This document shows, one piece after another, positions 1-6,543 of a stretch of DNA of 64,000 nt. The notes under the pieces are model-generated. The model ran no database searches. It had not been told where the DNA came from and worked only from the letters and a program-made list of their open reading frames with translations. Numbering within the stretch: position 1 is the first letter of the stretch; the number at the start of each line of letters is the position of its first letter. This stretch comes from an uncultured Collinsella sp. (GTDB lineage Bacteria; Actinomycetota; Coriobacteriia; Coriobacteriales; Coriobacteriaceae). The translations under genes and the position numbers were made by a program. The stretch lies in NCBI GenBank assembly GCA_959027945.1, contig CAUFRO010000005.1, forward strand, positions 1-64,000. Direction: 5' to 3'.

Positions 1-1
1 G

Positions 2-78
2 TGGTAGCCCGTACCAGATTCGAACTGGTGATCTCCGCCTTGAGAGGGCGGCGTCCTAAACCGCTAGACGAACGGGCC
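2..78 (-). tRNA. tRNA-Glu (CTC)
   Basis: The reverse strand folds as a cloverleaf. The acceptor arm GGCCCGT pairs with ACGGGCT (one G-U pair), the T arm carries GTTCGAATC, and the anticodon stem CCGCC/GGCGG encloses the loop CTCTCAA with anticodon CTC at 44-42, which reads GAG. The terminal CCA is encoded at 4-2. It lies downstream of cca on the same strand but has its own promoter. Confidence 0.95.
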
Positions 79-112
79 ACATGACATCTGCACTGCCGTG
101 CTGCGAGGAAAT

Positions 113-141
113 ATATTACGGGACAAAAAACGTCAGCGCAA
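113..141 (-). promoter_or_regulatory. promoter of tRNA-Glu
   Basis: On the minus strand TTGCGC (141-136) and TAATAT (118-113) are separated by exactly 17 bases and sit about 35 bases before the tRNA 5' end. This matches a housekeeping sigma factor promoter. Confidence 0.7.
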
Positions 142-205
142 GAAGAAATTCCAAATTGCCGAAAAATTGTCGGCAGGTTATGGAATACGCAGGTAAACTT
201 GGTAG

Positions 206-1600
206 CTAATTCAAGTTGAGATGAACCAAAAGAGCTTCGCGCTCGTTGGGAATATCGTCTTCGATCACGGCGTCGAGGGCGGAGTTGAGAAGCTGACCCA
301 GTTCCGGCCCGGGCGTGACTCCGGCACGGATCAGGTCGCCGCCGTTGATGGCGAGCATCTTGAGCGTATAGGGCTCCCCTGCCTTCAGCAGCTCGTGCGC
401 CAGCGCGCGCATCTCCTCAATCGTCTCAACATAATAGAAGCACGACGGGGCCTTGCCAAGTGTGTCGGCACGCTTAAGGTCCATGAGCTCGTCAATCAGG
501 CGGGCCGTGTCGACGCCCTCACCCGAAAGCGCGCGCATCATATTGAGCAGGCAGGAGCGCTCGGGGCGCAGCGGCTTGTCATGGTATTTGATGAGCAGGC
601 ACACGTCGCGCACCAAGTCGTGCGAGAGGGCCAGGCGATCCATAATGACGCGCGCCTTCTTGGCGCCGAGCTCGGGATGACCGTAGAAGTGTCCGCTGCC
701 GGCGTGATCGACCGTGAAGCACTCGGGCTTGGACACATCGTGCAAAAACGCCGCCCACATAAGGCTCGACGAGGGCGCGACGCCGTCACACAGCGCGAGC
801 TCCCCCGCCACCGTCAGCACACGGGCGATATGCACGTAGACGTTAAACGCATGATAGACACTGCGCTGATCAAACCCGCGACCCGCTGCCAACTCGGGCA
901 CGGCGGCGCAGATGAGCTCGGGATAGCGGAGCATCGCGTCTCCCCCATGACCGGTCGAAAGAATGCCCTCGAGCTCAATACCCACACGCTCACGCGCCAC
1001 GGCATCGAGCAGCGGCGCGCACTCGGCAAGCGCACGCTTGGTCTCGGGCTCAATCATAAAGTCCAGACGGCAGGCAAAGCGCACCGCACGCAGCATGCGC
1101 AGGGCGTCCTCGTTAAAGCGACGCTTGGGATCGCCGACAGCGCGAATCAGCTTGCGCTCCAAGTCACCCTGGCCGTCGTAGCGGTCGACAAGCTCGCGCT
1201 CGGGATGCCAGGCCATGGCGTTGACGGTAAAGTCGCGGCGCGCCAGATCGTCCTCGAGCGAGGCGGCACGCTCCACACTCTGGGGATGGCGACCATCGGT
1301 GTAAAAGCCATCCAGACGGTACGTGGTGACCTCGATACGCTCGCCATCGGAAATAGCCGTGATTCCGCCAAATTTAATGCCCGACTCCACAACCGCGATG
1401 CCGGCGGCCTCGAGCGCCACTTTGGACTCCTGCCACAGGCCGCTACAGCACATATCAACATCATGGCTGGGGCACCCCATCAGGGCGTCGCGCACCCAAC
1501 CGCCCACGTACCAAGCCTCAAGACCAGCCGCCTCAAGCGCGCGCAGGACGCGCAGGGACGCATCGGACGGTTGAGTACCGTTGAGCGAAACATTGCACAT
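206..1600 (-). CDS. cca: CCA tRNA nucleotidyltransferase
   Basis: Adds or repairs the 3' CCA of tRNAs using CTP and ATP. The 464-residue product has the class II polymerase-beta head: VGGWVRDAL at about 32-40, the metal-binding DVD at 47-49, RRDFTVNA at 121-128 and the EDALRMLRAVRFA block from about 164. An HD domain follows (FLHDVSKP, then a YHDK motif), as in bacterial CCA enzymes with a phosphohydrolase-like tail. Both tRNA genes in this window already encode CCA, so the enzyme may serve mainly in repair here. It ends about 130 bases before tRNA-Glu and is separated from the kinase gene upstream by a terminator. Confidence 0.95.
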   Translation of the reverse strand: MCNVSLNGTQPSDASLRVLRALEAAGLEAWYVGGWVRDALMGCPSHDVDMCCSGLWQESKVALEAAGIAVVESGIKFGGITAISDGERIEVTTYRLDGFYTDGRHPQSVERAASLEDDLARRDFTVNAMAWHPERELVDRYDGQGDLERKLIRAVGDPKRRFNEDALRMLRAVRFACRLDFMIEPETKRALAECAPLLDAVARERVGIELEGILSTGHGGDAMLRYPELICAAVPELAAGRGFDQRSVYHAFNVYVHIARVLTVAGELALCDGVAPSSSLMWAAFLHDVSKPECFTVDHAGSGHFYGHPELGAKKARVIMDRLALSHDLVRDVCLLIKYHDKPLRPERSCLLNMMRALSGEGVDTARLIDELMDLKRADTLGKAPSCFYYVETIEEMRALAHELLKAGEPYTLKMLAINGGDLIRAGVTPGPELGQLLNSALDAVIEDDIPNEREALLVHLNLN

Positions 1601-1697
1601 GCCTATGGCCTCCTGCGACTATCAAATTGGCTATCGATTGCGTCTGCAAGAAGTCTAGCAAGAAACAGCCTCCACTGCACACGCAAGTCCGATAAAC

Positions 1698-1731
1698 AAA
1701 AACGCATCCGTCCTAGTCTAAGACGGATGCG
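1698..1731 (-). terminator. terminator after pfkB-type kinase 1
   Basis: On the minus strand a 10-bp stem (CGCATCCGTC with GACGGATGCG, 1731-1703) is followed by a run of T (1702-1698). It lies just past the stop codon of the kinase ending at 1765 and isolates it from cca. Confidence 0.75.
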
Positions 1732-1764
1732 AAATAATCAAACTATTCAGACAAGGTGCCGGAA

Positions 1765-2697
1765 CTAGCAGACCTGGCGAACCTCGATGTGCTTCTTATA
1801 TTCGTCCACCTTGGCAAAATCACCCAGACCGGGGCACTCGACCACGTTGGCGCCAGTGGCCATCGAAAGGCGCAGGGCGTCCCCGACGCGCTCGGGGGCG
1901 TCGTGCCACACGGACAGGAAGGCAGCGAGCGAGGAATCGCCGGCGCACACCGTCGACAGCAGCTTGACGTCGAAGGTGCGGTTGGCAAACCAGATATGCT
2001 CGCCGTTGGAGAAGTACGCACCGGCGCCACCAAGGGTCAGCAGCACGTTCTTGGCGCCCTTGGCGTGCAGCTCGGCCATAGCGCCCTTGACGGACTCGTC
2101 GTCGCCACCGCTCACCTTGATGCCAAAGATGTCAAGCAGCTCGTCGTCATTGGGCTTGATCAGCAGTGGCTCCAGAGCAATGAGGTCTGCCAGCTGATGG
2201 CTCGAGATGTCGAGGACGAACTCGGCCCCCTTGGCCTTGACACGGCGCAGGACCTCGGCCAAGAAGCCCTCGGAAGTGTTGGGAGGCAGCGAGCCGCTGA
2301 TGACCAGGCAGGTCATGTCATCGAGCGAATCGATAAGTTCAAACATCTCCTGCTCGTTGGCCTCATTGATGGCGGCACCGGCATTGACCATGTTGTACTC
2401 GGTGTCGGGACCGGCGTTGAGGAACACATTGACGCGCGTAATACCGTCGGTCCACACGGGCTTGACGGGCACGCCCAGGGCCTCGGCGCCCTTGACGATG
2501 AACTCACCCGAGAAGCCGGCGAAGAAACCCAGGATCGTGGTGTCGACACCATAGTGGTCAAGCGTAAACGAGACGTTGAGGCCCTTGCCGTTGGGCGTGT
2601 AGACGGCATTGCGGGTACGCGTGACGGTATTGGCAGTAAGGCCGTCGCAGGCGATGTTGTAGTCAATGGCGGGATTTGCAGTGAGCGTGTAAATCAT
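1765..2697 (-). CDS. 1-phosphofructokinase-family sugar kinase (paralogue 1)
   Basis: PfkB/ribokinase-fold kinase of the FruK/LacC type, expected to phosphorylate a sugar phosphate such as fructose 1-phosphate with ATP in the cytoplasm. The start is the ATG at 2697, preceded by AAAGGA; an upstream ATG in the same frame has no SD. The product has 310 residues, normal for FruK. NPAIDY opens the fold, the substrate motif is NGKG at 36-39 where the family usually has GGKG, and ISGSLPP is at 133-139. The anion-hole/catalytic motif reads CAGD at 251-254 instead of the usual GAGD, although the catalytic Asp254 is kept. The next gene upstream is a close paralogue. It has its own promoter and terminators on both sides. 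The substrate is inferred from the neighbouring fructose PTS; tagatose 6-phosphate is an alternative. Confidence 0.85.
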   Translation of the reverse strand: MIYTLTANPAIDYNIACDGLTANTVTRTRNAVYTPNGKGLNVSFTLDHYGVDTTILGFFAGFSGEFIVKGAEALGVPVKPVWTDGITRVNVFLNAGPDTEYNMVNAGAAINEANEQEMFELIDSLDDMTCLVISGSLPPNTSEGFLAEVLRRVKAKGAEFVLDISSHQLADLIALEPLLIKPNDDELLDIFGIKVSGGDDESVKGAMAELHAKGAKNVLLTLGGAGAYFSNGEHIWFANRTFDVKLLSTVCAGDSSLAAFLSVWHDAPERVGDALRLSMATGANVVECPGLGDFAKVDEYKKHIEVRQVC

Positions 2698-2705
2698 GGA
2701 TGTTC

Positions 2706-2737
2706 CTTTCACGAAACAACGTGTTAATGAAAGTATA
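2706..2737 (-). promoter_or_regulatory. candidate promoter and operator of kinase 1
   Basis: The minus strand has TATACT (2737-2732) with no good -35. CTTTCA and TGAAAG words form an inverted pair (2733-2728 and 2711-2706) overlapping the -10 and leader. The same words form a tight palindrome in the fruA-rpiR gap, which suggests shared control by the RpiR-type regulator. Confidence 0.4.
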
Positions 2738-2826
2738 TTCCACGCATCGGTAAAAGGCTAGGACAACTCGGTGAACGGTGTGGAAGCGATGAAGTACGGC
2801 AGGACACCTCTCCCCCATGGCGGAAC

Positions 2827-2858
2827 AAAAAAGGCGCCCCGACCGAAACCGGGGCGCC
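2827..2858 (-). terminator. terminator between the two kinases
   Basis: The minus strand has a 9-bp GC stem (GGCGCCCCG with CGGGGCGCC) and then six T residues, directly after the stop codon of kinase 2. It makes the two kinase genes separate transcription units. Confidence 0.85.
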
Positions 2859-2886
2859 GCATGCGCACGAATATGTCGCGATTCGA

Positions 2887-3819
2887 TTACTGACGATCGA
2901 GCTTGCGGACGGCAACGCGCTTGCTGTACTCATCGACGTGACCAAAGTCGCCAATGCCGACGGACTCGGCAACGTTGGCGCCGGTGGCCATAGCGAGCTT
3001 CATGGCCTCCTCGACGTTGTCGCGATCCCTGTACCACTTGTGCAGGAACGCAGCGAGGGTGCAGTCGCCGGCGCAGACGGAAGAGACCAGCTTAATGTTG
3101 AACTCACGCTTGGCGTACCAGATGTCCTCGCCGTTGGAGAAGTAAGCGTCGCCGCGGCTACCACGGGTGAGCAGCACGTTCTGAACGCCGGCGTCGTGAG
3201 CCATCTTCATGGCAACGCGGACCTCGTCGTCGGTGTCGACCGGCACGCCGAAGATGGCCTTCATCTCGTGATGGTTCGGCTTGATGAGCAGCGGCTTCTT
3301 GTGAGCGAGCTCCTTGAGCTTGTCGGAGGACAGGTCCAAGACGACATCGGCGCCACGAGCCTGAGCGTGCTCCATGACCTTAGCCAGGAAGTCAGGCGTA
3401 GCTTTGGGAGGCACGGAGCCGGAAACGATCAGGCACTCGAGATCGCCCGCGGTGTCCAGGATGTTGTAGAGCTCCTCCTGGTGCTGCGGCGTGATCGGAG
3501 CACCCGGGTTCAGGATGCCGTACTCGTGCTGGCCATCGTTGACATAGGTGTTAATGCGCGTGATACCGTCGGTCCAGACCGGGCGGCAGAGGCAACCCAG
3601 GTTCATGACCTCCTCGACGATGAACTTGCCCGTGAAGCCGGCGAAGAAGCCGAGCGCGACGGTGTCGACGCCCATCTTCTTAAAGGCGAAGGACACGTCG
3701 AGGCCCTTGCCGTTAGCCGTGTAGCTGGCCGAGCCGGTGCGGACGTTCTCGTCGGGCTCAAGCGGAGAGCTCGAAACCGTCATGTCGACAGCCGGGTTAG
3801 CGGTTAGCGTGTAGAACAT
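2887..3819 (-). CDS. 1-phosphofructokinase-family sugar kinase (paralogue 2)
   Basis: Second PfkB-type kinase, also 310 residues and plainly paralogous to the next gene downstream. NPAVDM is at the N-terminus, NGKG at 36-39, VSGSVPP at about 132-138 and CAGD at 249-252, again with Cys in place of the first Gly of GAGD. The ATG is preceded by AGGGGG at good spacing. It follows ptsI by 74 bases with only a hairpin between them and no clear promoter, so it is probably co-transcribed with ptsI. That ties it to PTS sugar use: EIIBCA would deliver fructose 1-phosphate and this kinase would make fructose 1,6-bisphosphate. Which paralogue is the true FruK cannot be told from sequence alone. Confidence 0.85.
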   Translation of the reverse strand: MFYTLTANPAVDMTVSSSPLEPDENVRTGSASYTANGKGLDVSFAFKKMGVDTVALGFFAGFTGKFIVEEVMNLGCLCRPVWTDGITRINTYVNDGQHEYGILNPGAPITPQHQEELYNILDTAGDLECLIVSGSVPPKATPDFLAKVMEHAQARGADVVLDLSSDKLKELAHKKPLLIKPNHHEMKAIFGVPVDTDDEVRVAMKMAHDAGVQNVLLTRGSRGDAYFSNGEDIWYAKREFNIKLVSSVCAGDCTLAAFLHKWYRDRDNVEEAMKLAMATGANVAESVGIGDFGHVDEYSKRVAVRKLDRQ

Positions 3820-3846
3820 TTACAGTACCCCCTGTATATGTGAAGG

Positions 3847-3876
3847 CCGCGTGGCCGGCCCATTCCAACCACGCGG
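3847..3876 (-). other. intercistronic hairpin, ptsI to kinase 2
   Basis: An 8-bp stem (CCGCGTGG with CCACGCGG) lies between the ptsI stop and the kinase 2 SD. It has no T run, so it looks like an mRNA processing or stability element and not a terminator. Confidence 0.5.
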
Positions 3877-3893
3877 TTACCTCTGATACCAAA

Positions 3894-5597
3894 TTAGCGA
3901 GCTGCGGACTCGAGCAGTGCCTTGACCTCGGCGGCGGTGTTGCAGGCGAGTGCCTTCTCGGCGAGCTCGTCGCACTCGGCCTTGGTCCACTGGCTGATGG
4001 TCTTGCGGGCGCGCAGGATCGACGGAGCGCTCATCGAGAACTCCTCCAGGCCCCAGCTGATCAGCAGCGGCTCGAGCAGCGGATCGGCAGCGGCCTCGCC
4101 GCACATACCGACCATGATGCCGGCCTTCACGCCGCTCTCGATGATGTTCTTGAGCGAGCGGAGCACGGCGGGATAGTAAACCTGGTACAGGTTGGAGATG
4201 GTGTCGTTACCACGGTCGGCGCACATGGTGTAGCCGATCAGGTCGTTGGTGCCGATGGAGAAGAAGTCGGCAACCTCGGCAAGACGGTCTGCGAGCAGCG
4301 AAGCGGCGGGTGTCTCGACCATGATGCCGACCTCGATGTTCTCGTTGAACTTGCGACCCTCTTCGGTCAGCTCGGCCTTGCACTGCTCGACGAGCTCCTT
4401 GACAGCCAAGACCTCCTCGACGCAGGTGACGAGCGGGATCATGATCTTGACGTCACCGAAGGCGCTAGCGCGCAGCAGAGCGCGGAGCTGGACCTTGTAC
4501 TGGTCGGGATTGGCCAGGCAGTAACGCACGGCGCGGAAGCCCATGAAGGGGTTGTCTTCCTTGACCATATGCAGATACGGAATCTCCTTGTCGCCACCCA
4601 CATCGAGCGTACGGATGATGACCGGAGCACCCTTGAGCGCGCTGGCGACCTTACGGTAGGCGTTGAACTGCTCCTCCTCGGAAGGAAGCTCGGCAGAGTC
4701 CATGAACAGGAACTCGGAGCGGAACAGACCGATGGCCTCGGCATCGTGATCGAGCGCGTTGGGCACATCATCAGGGTTACCGATGTTGCAGGCGATGATC
4801 TTCTTGATGCCATCGGCAGTCACGGACGGCTTGCCACGGAAGGCCTCGAGGGCTGCCTTCTCGGCAGCGAAGGCCTCGGCCTTGGCGGTGTAGGCAGCGA
4901 GCGTCTCCTCGTCGGGATCGGCCTCAACGATACCCTTGCCACCGTCGACGACAACGGTCATACCGTTGCGCAGCGCGGTGCAGCTGTTGGAAACCGAAAG
5001 GACAGCCGGGATCTCGAGGGCACGCGCGATGATCGCGGAGTGCGACGTGCGGCCACCGGTCTCGGTGACGATACCGGCAACGTGGGCCTTATCGATCGTG
5101 GCGGTCATGGACGGCGTGAGGTCATGCACGACAACGACGGTGTTCTCGGGCAGGACGGAGAGGTCGACGACCTCCTTGCCCAGCAGCTCGGCCAGAATAC
5201 CGGTGCGGATGTCGGCGATGTCGGCCGCGCGCAGACGGAACATCTCGTCGTCCATGGACAGGAACATGTTCTCGAACATGGTCGAGGTGTCCATGAGCGC
5301 CTGCTCGGCGCAGGTACCGCCGTCAATGGCGGCGTTGATGGCGTCGGTCATACCCGGATCCTGAGCCAGGACAATATGTCCGCTCATGATCTCGGCCTCG
5401 GCCTCGCCCACCGTCTCCTTCATGTGGTCGGCCTGAGCCTGGGTCTTCTCGCAGAAGACCGAAAGAGCGGACTGATAGCGCTCCTTCTCTGCTGCCGAAT
5501 CAGCAACCTCATGCGGCTCAAACGTCAAGTCGGGATCGACGGCGACCATGACGGTGCCGATACCGATGCCCTCGGAAGCGTTGACTCCCTGATACAT
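3894..5597 (-). CDS. ptsI: PTS enzyme I (phosphoenolpyruvate-protein phosphotransferase)
   Basis: Takes phosphate from phosphoenolpyruvate onto a histidine and passes it to HPr, the first step of the PTS, in the cytoplasm. The chosen start is the ATG at 5597 (MYQGVN), because the SD GAGAGAGGA lies six bases before it; the ATG two codons earlier would overlap the SD. The 567-residue length is normal. The active-site motif GGRTSHSAIIAR places the phosphorylated His at 186. The C-terminal PEP-binding barrel shows LFRSEFLFMD, MIPLVTCVEE and SIGTNDLIGYT, and the catalytic Cys lies in GMCGEAA. It follows ptsH, with a hairpin in the 133-base gap. Confidence 0.97.
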   Translation of the reverse strand: MYQGVNASEGIGIGTVMVAVDPDLTFEPHEVADSAAEKERYQSALSVFCEKTQAQADHMKETVGEAEAEIMSGHIVLAQDPGMTDAINAAIDGGTCAEQALMDTSTMFENMFLSMDDEMFRLRAADIADIRTGILAELLGKEVVDLSVLPENTVVVVHDLTPSMTATIDKAHVAGIVTETGGRTSHSAIIARALEIPAVLSVSNSCTALRNGMTVVVDGGKGIVEADPDEETLAAYTAKAEAFAAEKAALEAFRGKPSVTADGIKKIIACNIGNPDDVPNALDHDAEAIGLFRSEFLFMDSAELPSEEEQFNAYRKVASALKGAPVIIRTLDVGGDKEIPYLHMVKEDNPFMGFRAVRYCLANPDQYKVQLRALLRASAFGDVKIMIPLVTCVEEVLAVKELVEQCKAELTEEGRKFNENIEVGIMVETPAASLLADRLAEVADFFSIGTNDLIGYTMCADRGNDTISNLYQVYYPAVLRSLKNIIESGVKAGIMVGMCGEAAADPLLEPLLISWGLEEFSMSAPSILRARKTISQWTKAECDELAEKALACNTAAEVKALLESAAR

Positions 5598-5655
5598 TCC
5601 CATTCCTCTCTCCGTGTCATGTGATAAAGCGTTTTGCCATATCCATGACAAAAGA

Positions 5656-5685
5656 GCGCAGTTACCTTACAACAGGTCACTGCGC
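5656..5685 (-). other. intercistronic hairpin, ptsH to ptsI
   Basis: On the minus strand GCGCAGT pairs with ACTGCGC around an inner CCT/AGG, followed by TCTTTTG. It resembles a leaky terminator. It could lower ptsI expression relative to ptsH, as HPr is usually needed in excess over EI; that role is inferred. Confidence 0.5.
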
Positions 5686-5730
5686 CCCCAAATATGAACT
5701 TAGTTGTTCAACATGCGACCCGTTTGAGTT

Positions 5731-5994
5731 CTACTCGCCAAGACCGCTCTTGATGAGCTCGATGGCAGCAGCCAGAGCCTCGGCCTCGTCAGCGCCGTCA
5801 CACTTGACCTCGACCTCGGTGCCGCAGGGGATACCAGCAGCCATGAGGGCCATCGGGGACTTGCCGTTGACCTCCTTCTCGGGGGTGACGACCGTCACGT
5901 CACAGGCGTACTTGCCCATGGTGGAGGCGAACAGACCAGCCGGACGCATGTGCAGACCCTGAGGATTAACGAGGGTAGCCTTCTCAGAAACCAT
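5731..5994 (-). CDS. ptsH: PTS phosphocarrier protein HPr
   Basis: Small carrier (87 residues) that moves phosphate from enzyme I to sugar-specific EIIA domains. The active-site motif GLHMRPAG puts the catalytic His at 15. Ser46 is present in NGKSPMAL, the position phosphorylated by HPr kinase in low-GC Gram-positives and some actinobacteria. No HPr kinase gene is visible here. The ATG is preceded by AAAAAAGGAG at good spacing. ptsI follows on the same strand. Upstream is a 550-base gap with a candidate promoter and large inverted repeats. Confidence 0.97.
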   Translation of the reverse strand: MVSEKATLVNPQGLHMRPAGLFASTMGKYACDVTVVTPEKEVNGKSPMALMAAGIPCGTEVEVKCDGADEAEALAAAIELIKSGLGE

Positions 5995-6062
5995 AGTTGA
6001 CTCCTTTTTTGTGTTTAACCCCTGTCATGTATGTGGCAGGAGTCAGATTCACGACGTTGTTT

Positions 6063-6068
6063 ATATTA
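6063..6068 (-). promoter_or_regulatory. candidate -10 box of ptsH
   Basis: TAATAT on the minus strand, about 70 bases before the ptsH start, in an AT-rich stretch between the palindrome and the gene. There is no convincing -35. The 5995-6543 gap otherwise holds two inverted repeats and the fruA terminator, and no credible gene. Confidence 0.3.
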
Positions 6069-6132
6069 ACTCACATCAAACGGTTTTTCATTATGTTTCG
6101 GACGAATTGTTGGACAGATGTGTTTGTCGTCC

Positions 6133-6284
6133 GCTTGCTCGCCCACAGGGGGCCGGGTGCGGCCAGTGAGATTTCCTGCTCTACAGTCCTGCTCGCACGA
6201 AGAGCACATTAAGTGCTCTTCGGCTCGTGCGGAACTCGCGATAAATCTCACTGGCCGCGCCCGGCCCCCTGTGGGCGAGCAAGC
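6133..6284. repeat. 152-bp near-perfect palindromic element
   Basis: Two 42-base arms (6133-6174 and 6243-6284) are reverse complements with a single mismatch. Inside them a second hairpin (CGAAGAGCAC, loop ATTAA, GTGCTCTTCG; 6198-6222) closes the centre. The arms are GC-rich and contain CCCACAGGGGGCCGGG. Short ORFs reading through it are by-products of the symmetry. It resembles a small non-autonomous element or a long double-stranded RNA hairpin if transcribed. It lies between the fruA terminator and ptsH. Confidence 0.85.
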
Positions 6285-6388
6285 TGCAGAAACTCGGTCG
6301 GTCCAGAGCAATATCGTGCGAACGGAATTCTGGCTAATGATCTGTTCGCGACAAAGACTCGATAGGTAGCCCCCTCTATGCCCTTTTG

Positions 6389-6459
6389 TAAGTTGCGGTG
6401 AAATAGGGACTGCATTTGGAGTTGAATCGTTTAAACAGTCCCTATTTCACCGCAACTTA
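6389..6459. repeat. inverted repeat with 24-bp perfect arms
   Basis: The arms at 6389-6412 and 6436-6459 are exact reverse complements and include AAATAGGGACTG. The 23-base spacer is AT-rich. The GGGAC word recurs in other inverted repeats of this window (9686, 29778, 60587), so I treat it as one of a dispersed REP-like set. Confidence 0.8.
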
Positions 6460-6471
6460 TGGGAGGGATAG

Positions 6472-6505
6472 AAAAAAGGCGGAGGCCCTGGGGAGGGACT
6501 CCGCC
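6472..6505 (-). terminator. terminator after fruA
   Basis: On the minus strand GGCGGAG pairs with CTCCGCC, followed by six T residues, 38 bases after the fruA stop codon. It separates fruA from ptsH. Confidence 0.85.
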
Positions 6506-6543
6506 TTATATACAGGGGGCGATGTTATTCGCGGGCTGGGGGA

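Noticed and set aside
3840..5624. 594-codon frame opposite ptsI
   Set aside because: Antisense shadow; no recognisable domain, no SD, and ptsI is certain.
6066..6369. Two short ORFs (one on each strand) across the large palindrome
   Set aside because: They resemble each other only because the DNA is palindromic; no SD and no family resemblance.
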